Shown: positions 18,201-25,433, numbered from the stretch's first letter. The stretch is 64,000 nucleotides of DNA from Cellulomonas fimi ATCC 484 (GCF_000212695.1 NC_015514.1:2852001-2916000); one strand, 5' to 3'. Notes: generated from the letters alone by a model not told the origin. A program made the numbers and translations.

Positions 18201-18514
18201 CACAGGAGCTGCTCGAGCCTCACCGCCCGGTACTCGCGCAGGCGCGGGTTCACGGTCGTGACGACCATCCCCGCGGACACCGGCGTGATGCACGCCTTGA
18301 CGTCGCGCGTCGCCCCGTCCGCGCCGGTCCCGACCTCGACGACGCACAGCCCGCAGCTGCCGTTCGCGCGTTCCAGCCGCCCGTCGTGGCACAGCGACGG
18401 CACGTCGACACCCTCCGCCTGCAGCGCCCGCAGCAGGGTCGTCCCCTCGCGCAGCTGCATCGACCGGCCGTCCACCGTCACGGTGACGTGCTCCGACTCC
18501 TGGCCCTCGTGCAC
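15248..18514 (-). CDS. Multidomain FeFe hydrogenase fused to a GltD-like NAD(P)H flavoprotein
   Basis: The 1088-residue protein contains, in order: a [2Fe-2S] ferredoxin domain (GSCGLC near 55); a GltD N-terminal iron-sulfur domain (CVQTCPAN, CGRVCPHPCEAECRR); a glutamate-synthase-small-subunit-like flavoprotein with two Rossmann motifs (VVGAGPSGLSAA ~212, VVVVGGGNTAID ~338); two [4Fe-4S] motifs (CISCGLCVAAC, CVSCGQCVRACPCG ~630-690); the H-cluster domain; and the small-subunit-like tail (YGEPNSPLAHELLHTSY). All three H-cluster signatures are intact: TSCCPGW ~780, VPCLAKKYE ~836 and EVMACPGGC ~981. It should couple NAD(P)H to proton reduction or H2 uptake. The GTG at 18514 follows GGAGG by 4 nt; 18526 is an alternative. 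HydEFG maturases are not in this window. Confidence 0.92.
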   Translation of the reverse strand: MHEGQESEHVTVTVDGRSMQLREGTTLLRALQAEGVDVPSLCHDGRLERANGSCGLCVVEVGTGADGATRDVKACITPVSAGMVVTTVNPRLREYRAVRLEQLLCDHNADCVAPCVQTCPANIDIQTYLHHVATGNFEAAIRVIKDRNPFPSACGRVCPHPCEAECRRNLVDEPVAINHVKRFVADWDRAREEPWTPRLADPSGKRIAVVGAGPSGLSAAYYAALAGHRVTVFEKEDRPGGMMRYGIPEYRLPKATLDEEIAFMEAIGVEIVTGKALGTHLRLDDLRREHDAVYLAVGSWRATPLKLDGEHLPGVHLGIDWLRGVVQGVDEPVGDTVVVVGGGNTAIDCVRTALRRGARDVKLVYRRTRDEMPAEPLEIEEALHEGVDMVFLAAPTGITSVDGRLHVGCVRMELGEPDRSGRRRPVRVEGSDFVIEADTVIGAIGQTTDTTFLWDDLPVRLNEWGDVDVDGRTLQSSEANVFAGGDCVTGPATVIQAVAAGRRAAQAMDEFVRDGYVRPSQEDYTCSRGTLEDLPRDEFELQPRARRVAMPALPPAERIGSFVEVELGLTEQQARDEAARCLECGCSKQNRCDLRDAATAHHVEFTLPLHVRPWTPVAQDHPFIVRDHNKCISCGLCVAACAQVEGVDVLAFQFDGGRLTVGTRDDQPLGLTDCVSCGQCVRACPCGALDYVRERGGVFSAMHDPDKVVVGFVAPAVRSVIADHYGLAPEQASGFMAGLMRKVGFDRVFDFAFAADLTILEETTEFLERVGSGERLPQFTSCCPGWVNLVERRFPELIPHLSSCKSPQQMMGATVKRHFAERAGIPVDRLYTVSVVPCLAKKYEAARPEFAPDGVRDVDAVLTTTELLEMVEMLRLDPADVEPGAFDEPYAQVSGAGVLFGASGGVAEAALRMAVEKLTGEPPAELDVHAVRGLEGVKEATVAAGGVEVRVAVVSGLGNVDALARRIRDGEDVGYDLIEVMACPGGCVNGAGHPAPRDAHETVARQQVLVDIDRTAPLRRSQANPDVLRLYDECYGEPNSPLAHELLHTSYAPFRRPDRAPAAAEPVGAGAHAPTGPVVEHGTPGGAS

Positions 18515-18602
18515 GCGACCTCCCACGGTCCGTGGCCCGGCGGCACGGGCGACCCGGGCGGGCCGCTGCGCGGTAGAGCGCCGCCATTGGCCCTCGTGGC
18601 CG

Positions 18603-18632
18603 ACGCTAGGACCGTGTGGTGCCCGTCACGAA
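18603..18632 (-). promoter_or_regulatory. Possible promoter of the hydrogenase operon
   Basis: On the minus strand TAGCGT (18608-18603) fits a -10 element, with TTCGTG (18632-18627) 18 nt upstream as a weak -35. It would give a leader of ~80 nt. No clear redox-regulator site was recognised in 18527-18781. Confidence 0.25.
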
Positions 18633-18781
18633 GGGACCTCCGGCCTAGGTCTGCGGCCCCAACCTGTGGGAACGCGCTTCCCGCGGTCCGTGCCACCGAC
18701 GACCGCTGCCACACCCCGGTTGCGCCCCCCGGCGGTCGGCAGTCGAATGCGGTGCGGGGGGTCTCCTGAGGAGGTAGGACC

Positions 18782-19168
18782 GTGGACGCCATCGTCTGGA
18801 TCGTCATCGCCGTCGTCGTGGTCGTCGTGGTCGTCGCGATCGCCGTCGCCGTGGGCAGGCGGCGCGGCGCGCACCGCGCCGAGGCCGAACGCGCCAAGGC
18901 CCAGCAGATCCGCGAGGAGGCTGCCGCCGAGCAGGTCGAGGTCAAGCGGCGCGAGGCCGAGGCCGCCCGCCTCGACGCCCAGGCCCGGCTCGCCCAGGCG
19001 GAGGCCGACGCACGCGCCGCCGACGCCGCCGCCCTGCAGAACGAGGCCCGCGCCCGCGGCGCGGAGGCGACGACCGCCCGCTCCGAGCTCGACGACCGCC
19101 TGAGCCACGCGGACCGCATCGACCCGGACACCCCGACACCCGGCAAGCACACCGACCCCCGCCAGTGA
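18782..19168 (+). CDS. Small membrane-anchored coiled-coil protein
   Basis: The 128-residue protein has an N-terminal membrane helix of nearly pure Ile/Val (residues ~4-24), a short basic stop-transfer patch (RRRGAHR), and then a long Ala/Glu/Arg-rich coiled coil to ~105 with a polar tail. GAGGAGG precedes the GTG at 18782. It resembles many small actinobacterial envelope proteins of unknown function; no specific family is claimed. It runs away from the hydrogenase operon. Confidence 0.7.
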   Translation: MDAIVWIVIAVVVVVVVVAIAVAVGRRRGAHRAEAERAKAQQIREEAAAEQVEVKRREAEAARLDAQARLAQAEADARAADAAALQNEARARGAEATTARSELDDRLSHADRIDPDTPTPGKHTDPRQ

Positions 19169-19236
19169 CCGACCAGCCGCCGGTCTGACGGAGCCGGGCG
19201 CCGGTCGTGGGGTGCCCCCCGGGCGAGCGGCCGAGC

Positions 19237-19665
19237 TCAGTCCTCGATCGCCTCGACGCCCTGCCGGGCGAGGTCGTCGAGGTGGGCACGCATCGCCGCG
19301 AGCTGCTCGGGCGGGTGGCCGACCCAGTCGACGATCTCGCCGACGACCCGGACGGGCTCGCGGGTCCGGTACGAGCGGGTCGGGTTGCCCGGGAACCGCT
19401 GGTTCGTGACGTTCGGGTCGTCCTCGAGGTCGCCCGTCGGCTCGACGAGGTAGATGCGCCCCGGCCCGTCCCCGGCCGCGAGCTCCGCTCCCCACGTGGC
19501 CGCGTCGAGCGTCTGCGTGACGTAGACGTACCCGGCCGCGCGGCCGGCGCCGTAGTTGGAGCGTCGGCCCGGTTCGAGCAGGTCGCCCACCCGCAGGTCG
19601 GCGCGGGTGCCGTGCAGGTAGCCGCCAGACTCGTGGACCTCGAACGGGACCGGTGCGTCGGCCAT
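19237..19665 (-). CDS. arr: Rifampin ADP-ribosyltransferase Arr
   Basis: The 142-residue protein matches the Arr family throughout in size and motifs: FEVHESGGYLHGT at the N terminus, SNYGAGRAAGYVYVTQTLDAA in the middle, and NVTNQRFPGNPTRSYRTREPVR followed by DWVGHPPEQLAAMR. Arr transfers ADP-ribose from NAD+ to the 23-hydroxyl of rifamycins and inactivates them in the cytoplasm. The ATG at 19665 has GAGG upstream. It is divergent from a TetR gene with inverted repeats between them, which may control it. It is expected to give intrinsic rifampicin tolerance. Confidence 0.92.
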   Translation of the reverse strand: MADAPVPFEVHESGGYLHGTRADLRVGDLLEPGRRSNYGAGRAAGYVYVTQTLDAATWGAELAAGDGPGRIYLVEPTGDLEDDPNVTNQRFPGNPTRSYRTREPVRVVGEIVDWVGHPPEQLAAMRAHLDDLARQGVEAIED

Positions 19666-19729
19666 GGCAGTCCTCTCCTCGGCGAGCGGCGTCTCCGGCA
19701 CCCTGCCACGGGTGACCTCGCGTGTGGCA

Positions 19730-19757
19730 CCCCGATGTGGGATCGAACACGTCGGGG
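19730..19757. promoter_or_regulatory. Inverted repeat between arr and tetR
   Basis: Arms CCCCGATGTG (19730-19739) and CACGTCGGGG (19748-19757) pair at 9 of 10 positions around an 8-nt centre. It lies between the divergent genes and could be an operator for either. Confidence 0.4.
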
Positions 19758-19779
19758 CGCACGCGTGCAGCGACGTGCC

Positions 19780-19799
19780 TATAGTGGACAGCGTGTCCA
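19780..19799 (+). promoter_or_regulatory. Leaderless promoter and overlapping TetR operator
   Basis: TATAGT (19780-19785) is a near-consensus -10, 7 nt before the GTG at 19793, so the transcript should be leaderless. TGGACA-GCG-TGTCCA (19785-19799) is a perfect 6-bp inverted repeat covering the transcription start and the start codon, as expected for autorepression. Confidence 0.6.
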
Positions 19800-20416
19800 G
19801 TAATGCGCCGGCCGCGCCGCGGGCAGGTCGTCCCCGCTCGGAGGCCACCCGCCACGCGATCCTCGACGCCGCCACCGACCTCGCGCTCGCGGGCGGTCGC
19901 GTGCCGACGATCGACGCCGTCGCGTCCCAGGCCGGCGTGTCCCGGACGACGATCTACAAGTGGTGGCCGTCGTCGGCCGCGGTGCTGGCCGAGGGACTGC
20001 TCGACAGGTTCCACGAGAGCATCGAGTTCGACGACGCGCTACCGGTGCGCGAGGCGCTGACGCTCCAGGTCGACGCCCTCGTCACGCTCCTGCGCGACAC
20101 CGCCGCCGGGGCACTGGTCCGCCAGCTCCTCGCCGCCGCCGCGAGCGACCGCGCGGTCGGGGTCGCGATGCTCGACCGCTGGCTCGAGCCGCGCCGTGCC
20201 ACCGCGGCCCACCACCTCGAGCGGGGCGTCCAGCAGGGCCTCGTCCGCCCCGACGCCGACCTCGCGCTCGTCGTCGACGTGCTGTTCGCCCCCGTCTACC
20301 ACCGGCTCGTGTGGGGCCACGCCCCGCTCGAGCCGGGCCTGGCCCGGCAGGTCTGCGACCTCGTCTGGCCCACGATCTGCGTCACCTCCCCAGCCGCACC
20401 CGCCGCCGCCTCCTGA
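19793..20416 (+). CDS. TetR family regulator, probably of poxB
   Basis: The 207-residue regulator has an N-terminal helix-turn-helix (VPTIDAVASQAGVSRTTIYKWW, about residues 39-60) and a helical ligand domain ending LARQVCDLVWPTI. A GTG 9 nt upstream (19784) is an alternative, but the -10 element and palindrome place the start at 19793. poxB begins 34 nt after the stop on the same strand, which suggests co-transcription and possibly control by this protein. Confidence 0.85.
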   Translation: MSSNAPAAPRAGRPRSEATRHAILDAATDLALAGGRVPTIDAVASQAGVSRTTIYKWWPSSAAVLAEGLLDRFHESIEFDDALPVREALTLQVDALVTLLRDTAAGALVRQLLAAAASDRAVGVAMLDRWLEPRRATAAHHLERGVQQGLVRPDADLALVVDVLFAPVYHRLVWGHAPLEPGLARQVCDLVWPTICVTSPAAPAAAS

Positions 20417-20450
20417 CCTCGCGACGACACGACACCGAAGAAGGACTCCC

Positions 20451-22169
20451 ATGACCACCGTCGCCAAGAACATCGTCGACACCCTCGTCGCATCGGGCGT
20501 GAAGCGCGTCTACGGCATCCCCGGGGACTCGCTCAACGGCTTCACCGACGCGCTGCGCGGCTCCGGCATCGAGTGGGTGCACGTGCGCCACGAGGAGGCA
20601 GGTGCGTTCGCGGCCGGGGCGGAGGCGGCCCTGACCGGGGAGATCGCCGTCGCCGTCGGCAGCGCAGGCCCGGGCAACCTGCACCTCATCAACGGCCTGT
20701 ACGACGCGCAGCGCTCGCGCGTCCCCGTGCTGGCGATCGCCGCGCACATCCCCACCGAGGAGATCGGCAGCGGCTACTTCCAGGAGACGCACCCGCAGGA
20801 GCTGTTCCGCGAGGCGTCCGTCTACTCGGAGTACGTCTCGTCGCCGACGCAGATGCCGCGCATCCTGCGCACGGCGATGCAGACGGCGCTGGAGAAGCGC
20901 GGCGTCGCGGTGGTGGTCATCCCGGGCGACATCGCTCTCGCCGAGGCGGTCGACACCACTGTCACGCCGGTGCGCGCGACGCGTCCGCGCGTGCTGCCGT
21001 CGCAGGACGAGCTCGTGCAGGCGGCCGCGCTGCTCAACGGCTCCGACCGCGTGACGATCCTCGCCGGCGCGGGCGCAGAGCACGCGCACGACCAGGTCGT
21101 CGCGCTCGCCGGGAAGCTCGCCGCACCGGTCGTCCACACGCTGCGGTCCAAGCAGTTCGTCGAGCACGACAACCCCTACGACGTCGGCATGACCGGGCTG
21201 CTCGGGTTCGCCTCCGGCTACAAGGCCATGGAGGGCGCCGACACGCTGCTCATGCTGGGCACCGACTTCCCGTACCGCGCGTTCCTGCCCGAGAAGGCGA
21301 AGGTCGCGCAGATCGACCTGCGCGGCGAGCACCTCGGCCGCCGCACCGCGCTCGACCTCGGGCTCGTCGGTGACGTCGGCGACACCGTCGACGCCCTCCT
21401 GCCCCTGCTCGACCAGGCGACCGACCGCGAGCACCTCGACGACTCGCTCGCGCACTACGCGAAGACGCGCACCAAGCTCGACGACCTCGCGACCCCGCGC
21501 AAGGGCGACCAGCCGCTGCACCCGCAGTTCGTCGCGCGCGTGGTCGACGAGCTCGCCGCCGACGACGCCGTCTTCATCCCCGACGTCGGCTCCCCCGTCA
21601 TCTGGGCAGCCCGGTACCTGAAGATGAACGGCCGCCGGAACCTCATCGGCTCGTTCATCCACGGCTCGATGGCGAATGCGCTGCCGCAGGCCGTCGGCGC
21701 GGCGGCTGCGACCGGACGCCAGGTCGTCGCGCTGTCGGGCGACGGCGGCATCGCGATGCTCCTCGGCGAGCTGCTGACGCTCACGCAGAACCGGCTCCCC
21801 GTGAAGGTCGTCGTGTTCAACAACGCGTCGCTCAACTTCGTCGAGCTCGAGATGAAGGCGGCCGGGTTCGTCACGCACGCGACCGGTCTGGAGAACCCGA
21901 GCCTGGCCGCGATCGCGCAGGCTGCCGGGCTCAAGGCGTTCCGCGTCGAGCGGTCGCAGGACCTGCGGGGTGCGCTCGCCGAGGCGTTCGCGTACGACGG
22001 GCCCGCTCTGGTCGACGTCGTCACCGAGCGGCAGGAGCTGACGATCCCGCCGTCGGTCAAGCTCGACCAGGCCAAGGGCTTCGCGCTGTACGCGCTGCGC
22101 ACGCTGCTCTCGGGCCGCGGCGACGAGCTCCTCGACCTGACCCGCGCCAACCTCCGCCAGGTCTTCTGA
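20451..22169 (+). CDS. poxB: Pyruvate dehydrogenase (quinone), PoxB-type thiamine enzyme
   Basis: At 572 residues it is exactly the size of the known PoxB family. It has the N-terminal ThDP pyrimidine domain with catalytic Glu49 (VRHEEAGAFAA), a central FAD/CoA-like domain, and the C-terminal ThDP motif from GDGG (~431) to NN (~458, VVVFNNASLNF). It decarboxylates pyruvate to acetate and CO2 and passes electrons to membrane quinones, through the C-terminal amphipathic segment (LDQAKGFALYALRTLL). It is placed behind a TetR gene. Acetolactate synthase is excluded by the VYGIPGDSLNGFTDAL and EEIGSGYFQETHPQEL segments. Confidence 0.92.
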   Translation: MTTVAKNIVDTLVASGVKRVYGIPGDSLNGFTDALRGSGIEWVHVRHEEAGAFAAGAEAALTGEIAVAVGSAGPGNLHLINGLYDAQRSRVPVLAIAAHIPTEEIGSGYFQETHPQELFREASVYSEYVSSPTQMPRILRTAMQTALEKRGVAVVVIPGDIALAEAVDTTVTPVRATRPRVLPSQDELVQAAALLNGSDRVTILAGAGAEHAHDQVVALAGKLAAPVVHTLRSKQFVEHDNPYDVGMTGLLGFASGYKAMEGADTLLMLGTDFPYRAFLPEKAKVAQIDLRGEHLGRRTALDLGLVGDVGDTVDALLPLLDQATDREHLDDSLAHYAKTRTKLDDLATPRKGDQPLHPQFVARVVDELAADDAVFIPDVGSPVIWAARYLKMNGRRNLIGSFIHGSMANALPQAVGAAAATGRQVVALSGDGGIAMLLGELLTLTQNRLPVKVVVFNNASLNFVELEMKAAGFVTHATGLENPSLAAIAQAAGLKAFRVERSQDLRGALAEAFAYDGPALVDVVTERQELTIPPSVKLDQAKGFALYALRTLLSGRGDELLDLTRANLRQVF

Positions 22170-22220
22170 TCCGCCCACGGGGCCGACCCTGGTCATTCCG
22201 GGCGCCTGTTCACGCACGCA

Positions 22221-22241
22221 GGGCCCCGGAGCGCCGGGCCC
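22221..22241. terminator. GC-rich hairpin between convergent poxB and an acetyltransferase gene
   Basis: GGGCCCCGG pairs with CCGGGCCC around a 4-nt loop (one bulge). There is no T-run, as is common in actinobacteria. It could end transcription from both sides. Confidence 0.4.
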
Positions 22242-22273
22242 GTCCGGGCGGCAGGTCGCTCGGACGAGCGGCC

Positions 22274-22873
22274 TCAAGCGGGCGCGACGACCGTGGTCAT
22301 CACGCAGTTCCCCTTGCCCTTGGGCCGCTGGTAGGTGAACCCGAGCTCTTCGTACATCGTCCGCGTCGCGTTGTAGAGGAACGACGACGAGGTCCGCTTC
22401 CCCTCGGGCAGGTCGTGCGGGTAGGCCTCGACGAGACCGCCGCCCTCACGCGCGATCAGCGCCAGCGCGCCGCGCACGGCGACGGCGGCGACGCCCGCGC
22501 GCCGGCGGTCCCGGTCGACGAACAGGCACGTGATCCGGAAGTCCGGGGGCCGCTCGAGCCCGCGTTCCCACTCCTTGCGGTGGTGGATGTTCGCCAGCTC
22601 GGCCACGGTGCCGAACTGCGCCCAGGCGATCGCGCGCTCCCCGTCGAGGACGAGCGCCGCGTGCGCGTGCCCGCTCTCGACGAGCTGCCGCTTGAACTCC
22701 CGGTTCCCGAGCTCCTTGCGCTCGGGCGGATCCGGGTAGCAGTGGAACCACGTGCACCAGCAGCCGCCCCACACGCCGTTGTGCCGCTCCGCCAGGTCGG
22801 CGAACGCCTGCCACGTCGCCGGACCGAGCGGCGCGATCCGGAACCCGTCCACGACCACGCCGTCCAAGTCCAT
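22274..22873 (-). CDS. GNAT-family acetyltransferase with WCTWFHC motif
   Basis: The 199-residue protein has a GNAT core: FRITCLFVDRDRRRAGVAAVAVRGAL is the acetyl-CoA pyrophosphate-binding region (R/Q-x-x-G/A). It is preceded by an unusual Cys/Trp cluster GCWCTWFHC near residue 37. The gene at 28033-28593 has a similar GCWC cluster and is a distant relative. The acceptor substrate is unknown. The frame opens at 22894; the ATG at 22873 is favoured because TACAGT lies 6 nt upstream, giving a leaderless transcript. Confidence 0.75.
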   Translation of the reverse strand: MDLDGVVVDGFRIAPLGPATWQAFADLAERHNGVWGGCWCTWFHCYPDPPERKELGNREFKRQLVESGHAHAALVLDGERAIAWAQFGTVAELANIHHRKEWERGLERPPDFRITCLFVDRDRRRAGVAAVAVRGALALIAREGGGLVEAYPHDLPEGKRTSSSFLYNATRTMYEELGFTYQRPKGKGNCVMTTVVAPA

Positions 22874-22879
22874 GCCGGC

Positions 22880-22885
22880 ACTGTA
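22880..22885 (-). promoter_or_regulatory. Leaderless -10 element
   Basis: TACAGT on the minus strand, 6 nt before the ATG at 22873, fits TANNNT with transcription beginning at or next to the start codon. Confidence 0.45.
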
Positions 22886-23060
22886 GGACCGCAACCGGAC
22901 GGTCTACGACCGGCTTCGCCCGACGACTGCGGCGTGCTGACGGACGACGAAGCGGAGGGCGTCACGACCGGATTTCACCCCGGGTGGTGGATTCGCGGCC
23001 GACGGCCGTGGTGGGAGCGTGAGCTGTCGGCCACAACGGATCGTCATCGATGGAGTGACC

Positions 23061-23966
23061 ATGGCCACGCGCTTCAACCCGCCGCCGAACTGGCCCCCGC
23101 CACCGGTCGGGTGGACACCACCGCCCGGCTGGGCTCCCGATCCCGCCTGGGGTCCGCCGCCGCCGGGCTGGCGCGTCTGGGTCGACGACACCGCCGCGGG
23201 CGCCGGCCCGTTCGCACCCCCCGCCGGACGACCGGCACCGACGCCGCCCGCACCGCCGGTTCCCTCGGGGCCGCCGGGAGTCGCGGCCGGTCCGCCCCCG
23301 GCGGCGCCCGACGGGCCGCCGTCCGGCGAGCAGCCCGCCCGGTCGTGGATCGCCCGCCACGCGGAGCTCGTCGGCATCGGCGCGTTCCTGCTCCTCCTCG
23401 TCGTGATCGCTGCGGCCAGCGCCGTCGCCGGAGGCGGCGGCAGGGGCGAGGAGCGGGACGCGGTCGCCGTCGCCGAGCAGTCGCAGGACGCCGTCGACGA
23501 GGAGGCCGAGGCGGAGCGTGAGGCCGCCGAGGAGGCGGAGCGGAAGGCGGCCGAAGAGGCCGAGGCCGCCGCGAAGGCGGAGGAGGAGCGGCTCGCGGAG
23601 GAGCAGCGCCTCGCGGACGAGGCGGCAGCGGCGGCCGCCGAGGCTGCCGAGGCGGCCCGGATCGGCAGCGTCGCCCAGCAGAACGCCTACCGGACCGCCG
23701 TCAGCTACCTGGACTTCAGCGCGTTCTCCCGTTCGGGGCTCGCCCACCAGCTGGAGTTCGAGGGGTACAGCGCCGCCGACGCCGAGTTCGCGCTCGCGCG
23801 GCTCGAGGCCGAGGGCAGCGTCGACTGGAACGCCCAGGCGGCGGCGAAGGCGGCCAGCTACCTGGAGTTCATGGCCTTCTCGCACGCGGGCCTGGTCGAG
23901 CAGCTGGTCTTCGAGGGCTTCAGCCCGGAGCAGGCCGAGTACGGGGTCAGCACCACCGGCCTCTAG
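23061..23966 (+). CDS. Membrane protein with Pro-rich N terminus, coiled coil and two Ltp-type repeats
   Basis: The 301-residue protein has a Pro/Trp-rich cytoplasmic region with NPPPNWPPPPVGWTPPPGW-like repeats (1-100), one membrane helix (~108-130) and an acidic Ala/Glu coiled coil (~140-205). Two ~45-residue repeats of the form AxxYLxFxAFSxxGLxxQLxFEGxSxxxAExxxxR (~210-301) follow. These repeats match the host-cell surface-exposed lipoprotein (Ltp) domain, known from the phage TP-J34 superinfection-exclusion lipoprotein and from many actinobacterial surface proteins. The topology places them outside the cell. GGAG precedes the ATG. The role is unknown; phage exclusion is only one option. 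Confidence 0.75.
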   Translation: MATRFNPPPNWPPPPVGWTPPPGWAPDPAWGPPPPGWRVWVDDTAAGAGPFAPPAGRPAPTPPAPPVPSGPPGVAAGPPPAAPDGPPSGEQPARSWIARHAELVGIGAFLLLLVVIAAASAVAGGGGRGEERDAVAVAEQSQDAVDEEAEAEREAAEEAERKAAEEAEAAAKAEEERLAEEQRLADEAAAAAAEAAEAARIGSVAQQNAYRTAVSYLDFSAFSRSGLAHQLEFEGYSAADAEFALARLEAEGSVDWNAQAAAKAASYLEFMAFSHAGLVEQLVFEGFSPEQAEYGVSTTGL

Positions 23967-23981
23967 CCGGACCACGCCGGA

Positions 23982-24770
23982 TCAGGAAGGCGCCGCCGCG
24001 AGGTGGAAGTACGGCGTGCGGGTCGTCAGCGTGAAGCCGAGCGCGCACGCCAGCCGGTGCGAGCCGACGTTGCCGTCCCGGCACGACCAGACGGGTTCGA
24101 GGCCGGCGTCGAGCGCCACGTCGATCATGGCTGCGGCCGCCGCGGACGCCAGCCCGCGGCGCCGCCACGCATGCGCCGTCTCGATGCCGAGCTCCAGACG
24201 GTCCCCGCGCCGGTACGACGTGAACGCCATGGCGCCGGTCTCGCCGTCCCGCTCGACGACGACACCGCCGCCCTGCGAGAGGAACGTGCCGGCATCCGCC
24301 CAGAACAGGCTCGGCACCACCGACCCGGCCCACCCGAAGTCGTCGGCGACGGCACGCCGCGCGGCCCACCCGTCCGTCGGCGCGAGCGCACCGCGACGTG
24401 CCGCGAAGGCGTCGGCGTCGAAGGCGAAGTTGAGACGCGCGTGCCGCGTCACGGCGACGCGCGCGCCGGTCGGGTGCGCAGCAGCGAGGGCGCCGTCCCA
24501 GTCGAGCCCGTTCCAGCGGGGCTCCACCTGCAGCCACTCCTCCCCCGTCGTCCGGCTCACGAGGTGCTCGGCGACCACGCCCACCGCCTCGTCGAGCGCC
24601 GGGCCCCACACGAACGACATGCCGTAGGGGTGCACGACGTGGAACGCCCGCGGGTCGACCTCCCGGTCGGACCACAGCGGCGCCCCGGCGTCGAGGGCCG
24701 CCACGGCGAACATGGTGTTGATCGGGACGCCGTCCAGCGTGCGCCGAGCCTCGTCGAGCCGTCCGTCCAC
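23982..24770 (-). CDS. GNAT-like acetyltransferase (GNAT_acetyltran type)
   Basis: The ~262-residue protein has a variable N-terminal half and a C-terminal GNAT fold: LELGIETAHAWRRRGLASAAAAAMIDVAL contains the acyl-CoA-binding loop, and NVGSHRLACALGFTLTTRTPYFHL is the closing strand-helix. The frame continues to a GTG at 24788. I prefer the GTG at 24770, because AGGAAG lies 6 nt before it, whereas 24788 has no room for a ribosome site and lies in a repeat. Substrate unknown. It is downstream of the CoA-binding protein gene. Confidence 0.75.
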   Translation of the reverse strand: MDGRLDEARRTLDGVPINTMFAVAALDAGAPLWSDREVDPRAFHVVHPYGMSFVWGPALDEAVGVVAEHLVSRTTGEEWLQVEPRWNGLDWDGALAAAHPTGARVAVTRHARLNFAFDADAFAARRGALAPTDGWAARRAVADDFGWAGSVVPSLFWADAGTFLSQGGGVVVERDGETGAMAFTSYRRGDRLELGIETAHAWRRRGLASAAAAAMIDVALDAGLEPVWSCRDGNVGSHRLACALGFTLTTRTPYFHLAAAPS

Positions 24771-24786
24771 GCGCACCTTCCTGATC

Positions 24787-24813
24787 ACGACCCCTGATCA
24801 CGACCGGGGTCGT
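24787..24813. terminator. Hairpin between the CoA-binding gene and the acetyltransferase gene
   Basis: ACGACCCC (24787-24794) pairs perfectly with GGGGTCGT (24806-24813). On the minus strand the same segment is part of a 13-bp tandem duplication of GGTCGTGATCAGG. It could attenuate read-through from the upstream gene. Confidence 0.4.
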
Positions 24814-24854
24814 CCTGCTGCCTGCGGGCCCGCCACGGGGACCACGGGCGCCCG

Positions 24855-25331
24855 TCACACGGTCCGCGGGATCCGCCGCGTCAACGACAGGACCCGGCAC
24901 ATGACGCGGTGCCCGCGGTCGGACGCCCGCCCGTACATGAGCGGGCAGCCGCCGTCGATGACCGTCAGCCCGTGCGCGCGGCCGAGCCGCGTCGCGTCGT
25001 CGTCGACGCTTCCCTTGTCCACCGACCGGTGCATCCAGACCTGCATGATCCCCAGGTCGATCGCCTCCTGCACGGTCGCCGACGCGTGCTGAGGCCGGGT
25101 CGCGACCACGACCGCCTCCACGCCGCCGGGGATCGCCCCCAGGTTCGCGTAGGCGGGGTCGCCCTCGACGTCCTCGGCGTTCGGGTTGACCGCGAAGACC
25201 TCGTACCCGAGCTCGCGCAACCGCGTGTAGACGACGTTGGCGCCGTGGCTGCCCGGGGTCCGAGAGACGCCCGTGACGGCGATCCGCCGCGCGTCGAGGA
25301 ACACCTCCGCCGCCGCCTTGATGCTGGTCAC
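24855..25331 (-). CDS. CoA-binding domain protein (YccU-like)
   Basis: The 158-residue single-domain protein has a succinyl-CoA-synthetase-alpha-like CoA-binding Rossmann fold: RIAVTGVSRTPGSHGANVV at the N terminus, VFAVNPNAEDVEGDPAY, VVVATRPQHASATVQEAI and VWMHRSVDKGSV. A Cys-containing end (VIDGGCPLMYG) is typical of the YccU group. The biochemical role of this family is not established; CoA binding is predicted. The GTG start has GGAGG upstream. Confidence 0.8.
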   Translation of the reverse strand: MTSIKAAAEVFLDARRIAVTGVSRTPGSHGANVVYTRLRELGYEVFAVNPNAEDVEGDPAYANLGAIPGGVEAVVVATRPQHASATVQEAIDLGIMQVWMHRSVDKGSVDDDATRLGRAHGLTVIDGGCPLMYGRASDRGHRVMCRVLSLTRRIPRTV

Positions 25332-25433
25332 GGCCCCTCCGTCCCTCTGCTCCTGGTGACGTTAGTGACGCCGGCCACACGCCGACCGGGACCTTCGGCC
25401 GGGTTCGCGGCGCCGGTGCGGACCCGTGCCGGT

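Noticed and set aside
15272..18769. A very long open frame (over 1100 codons) on the plus strand
   Set aside because: It is antisense to the hydrogenase gene. It arises because high GC removes stop codons from opposite frames; it has no family motif and its amino-acid composition is Arg/Ala/Val-biased.
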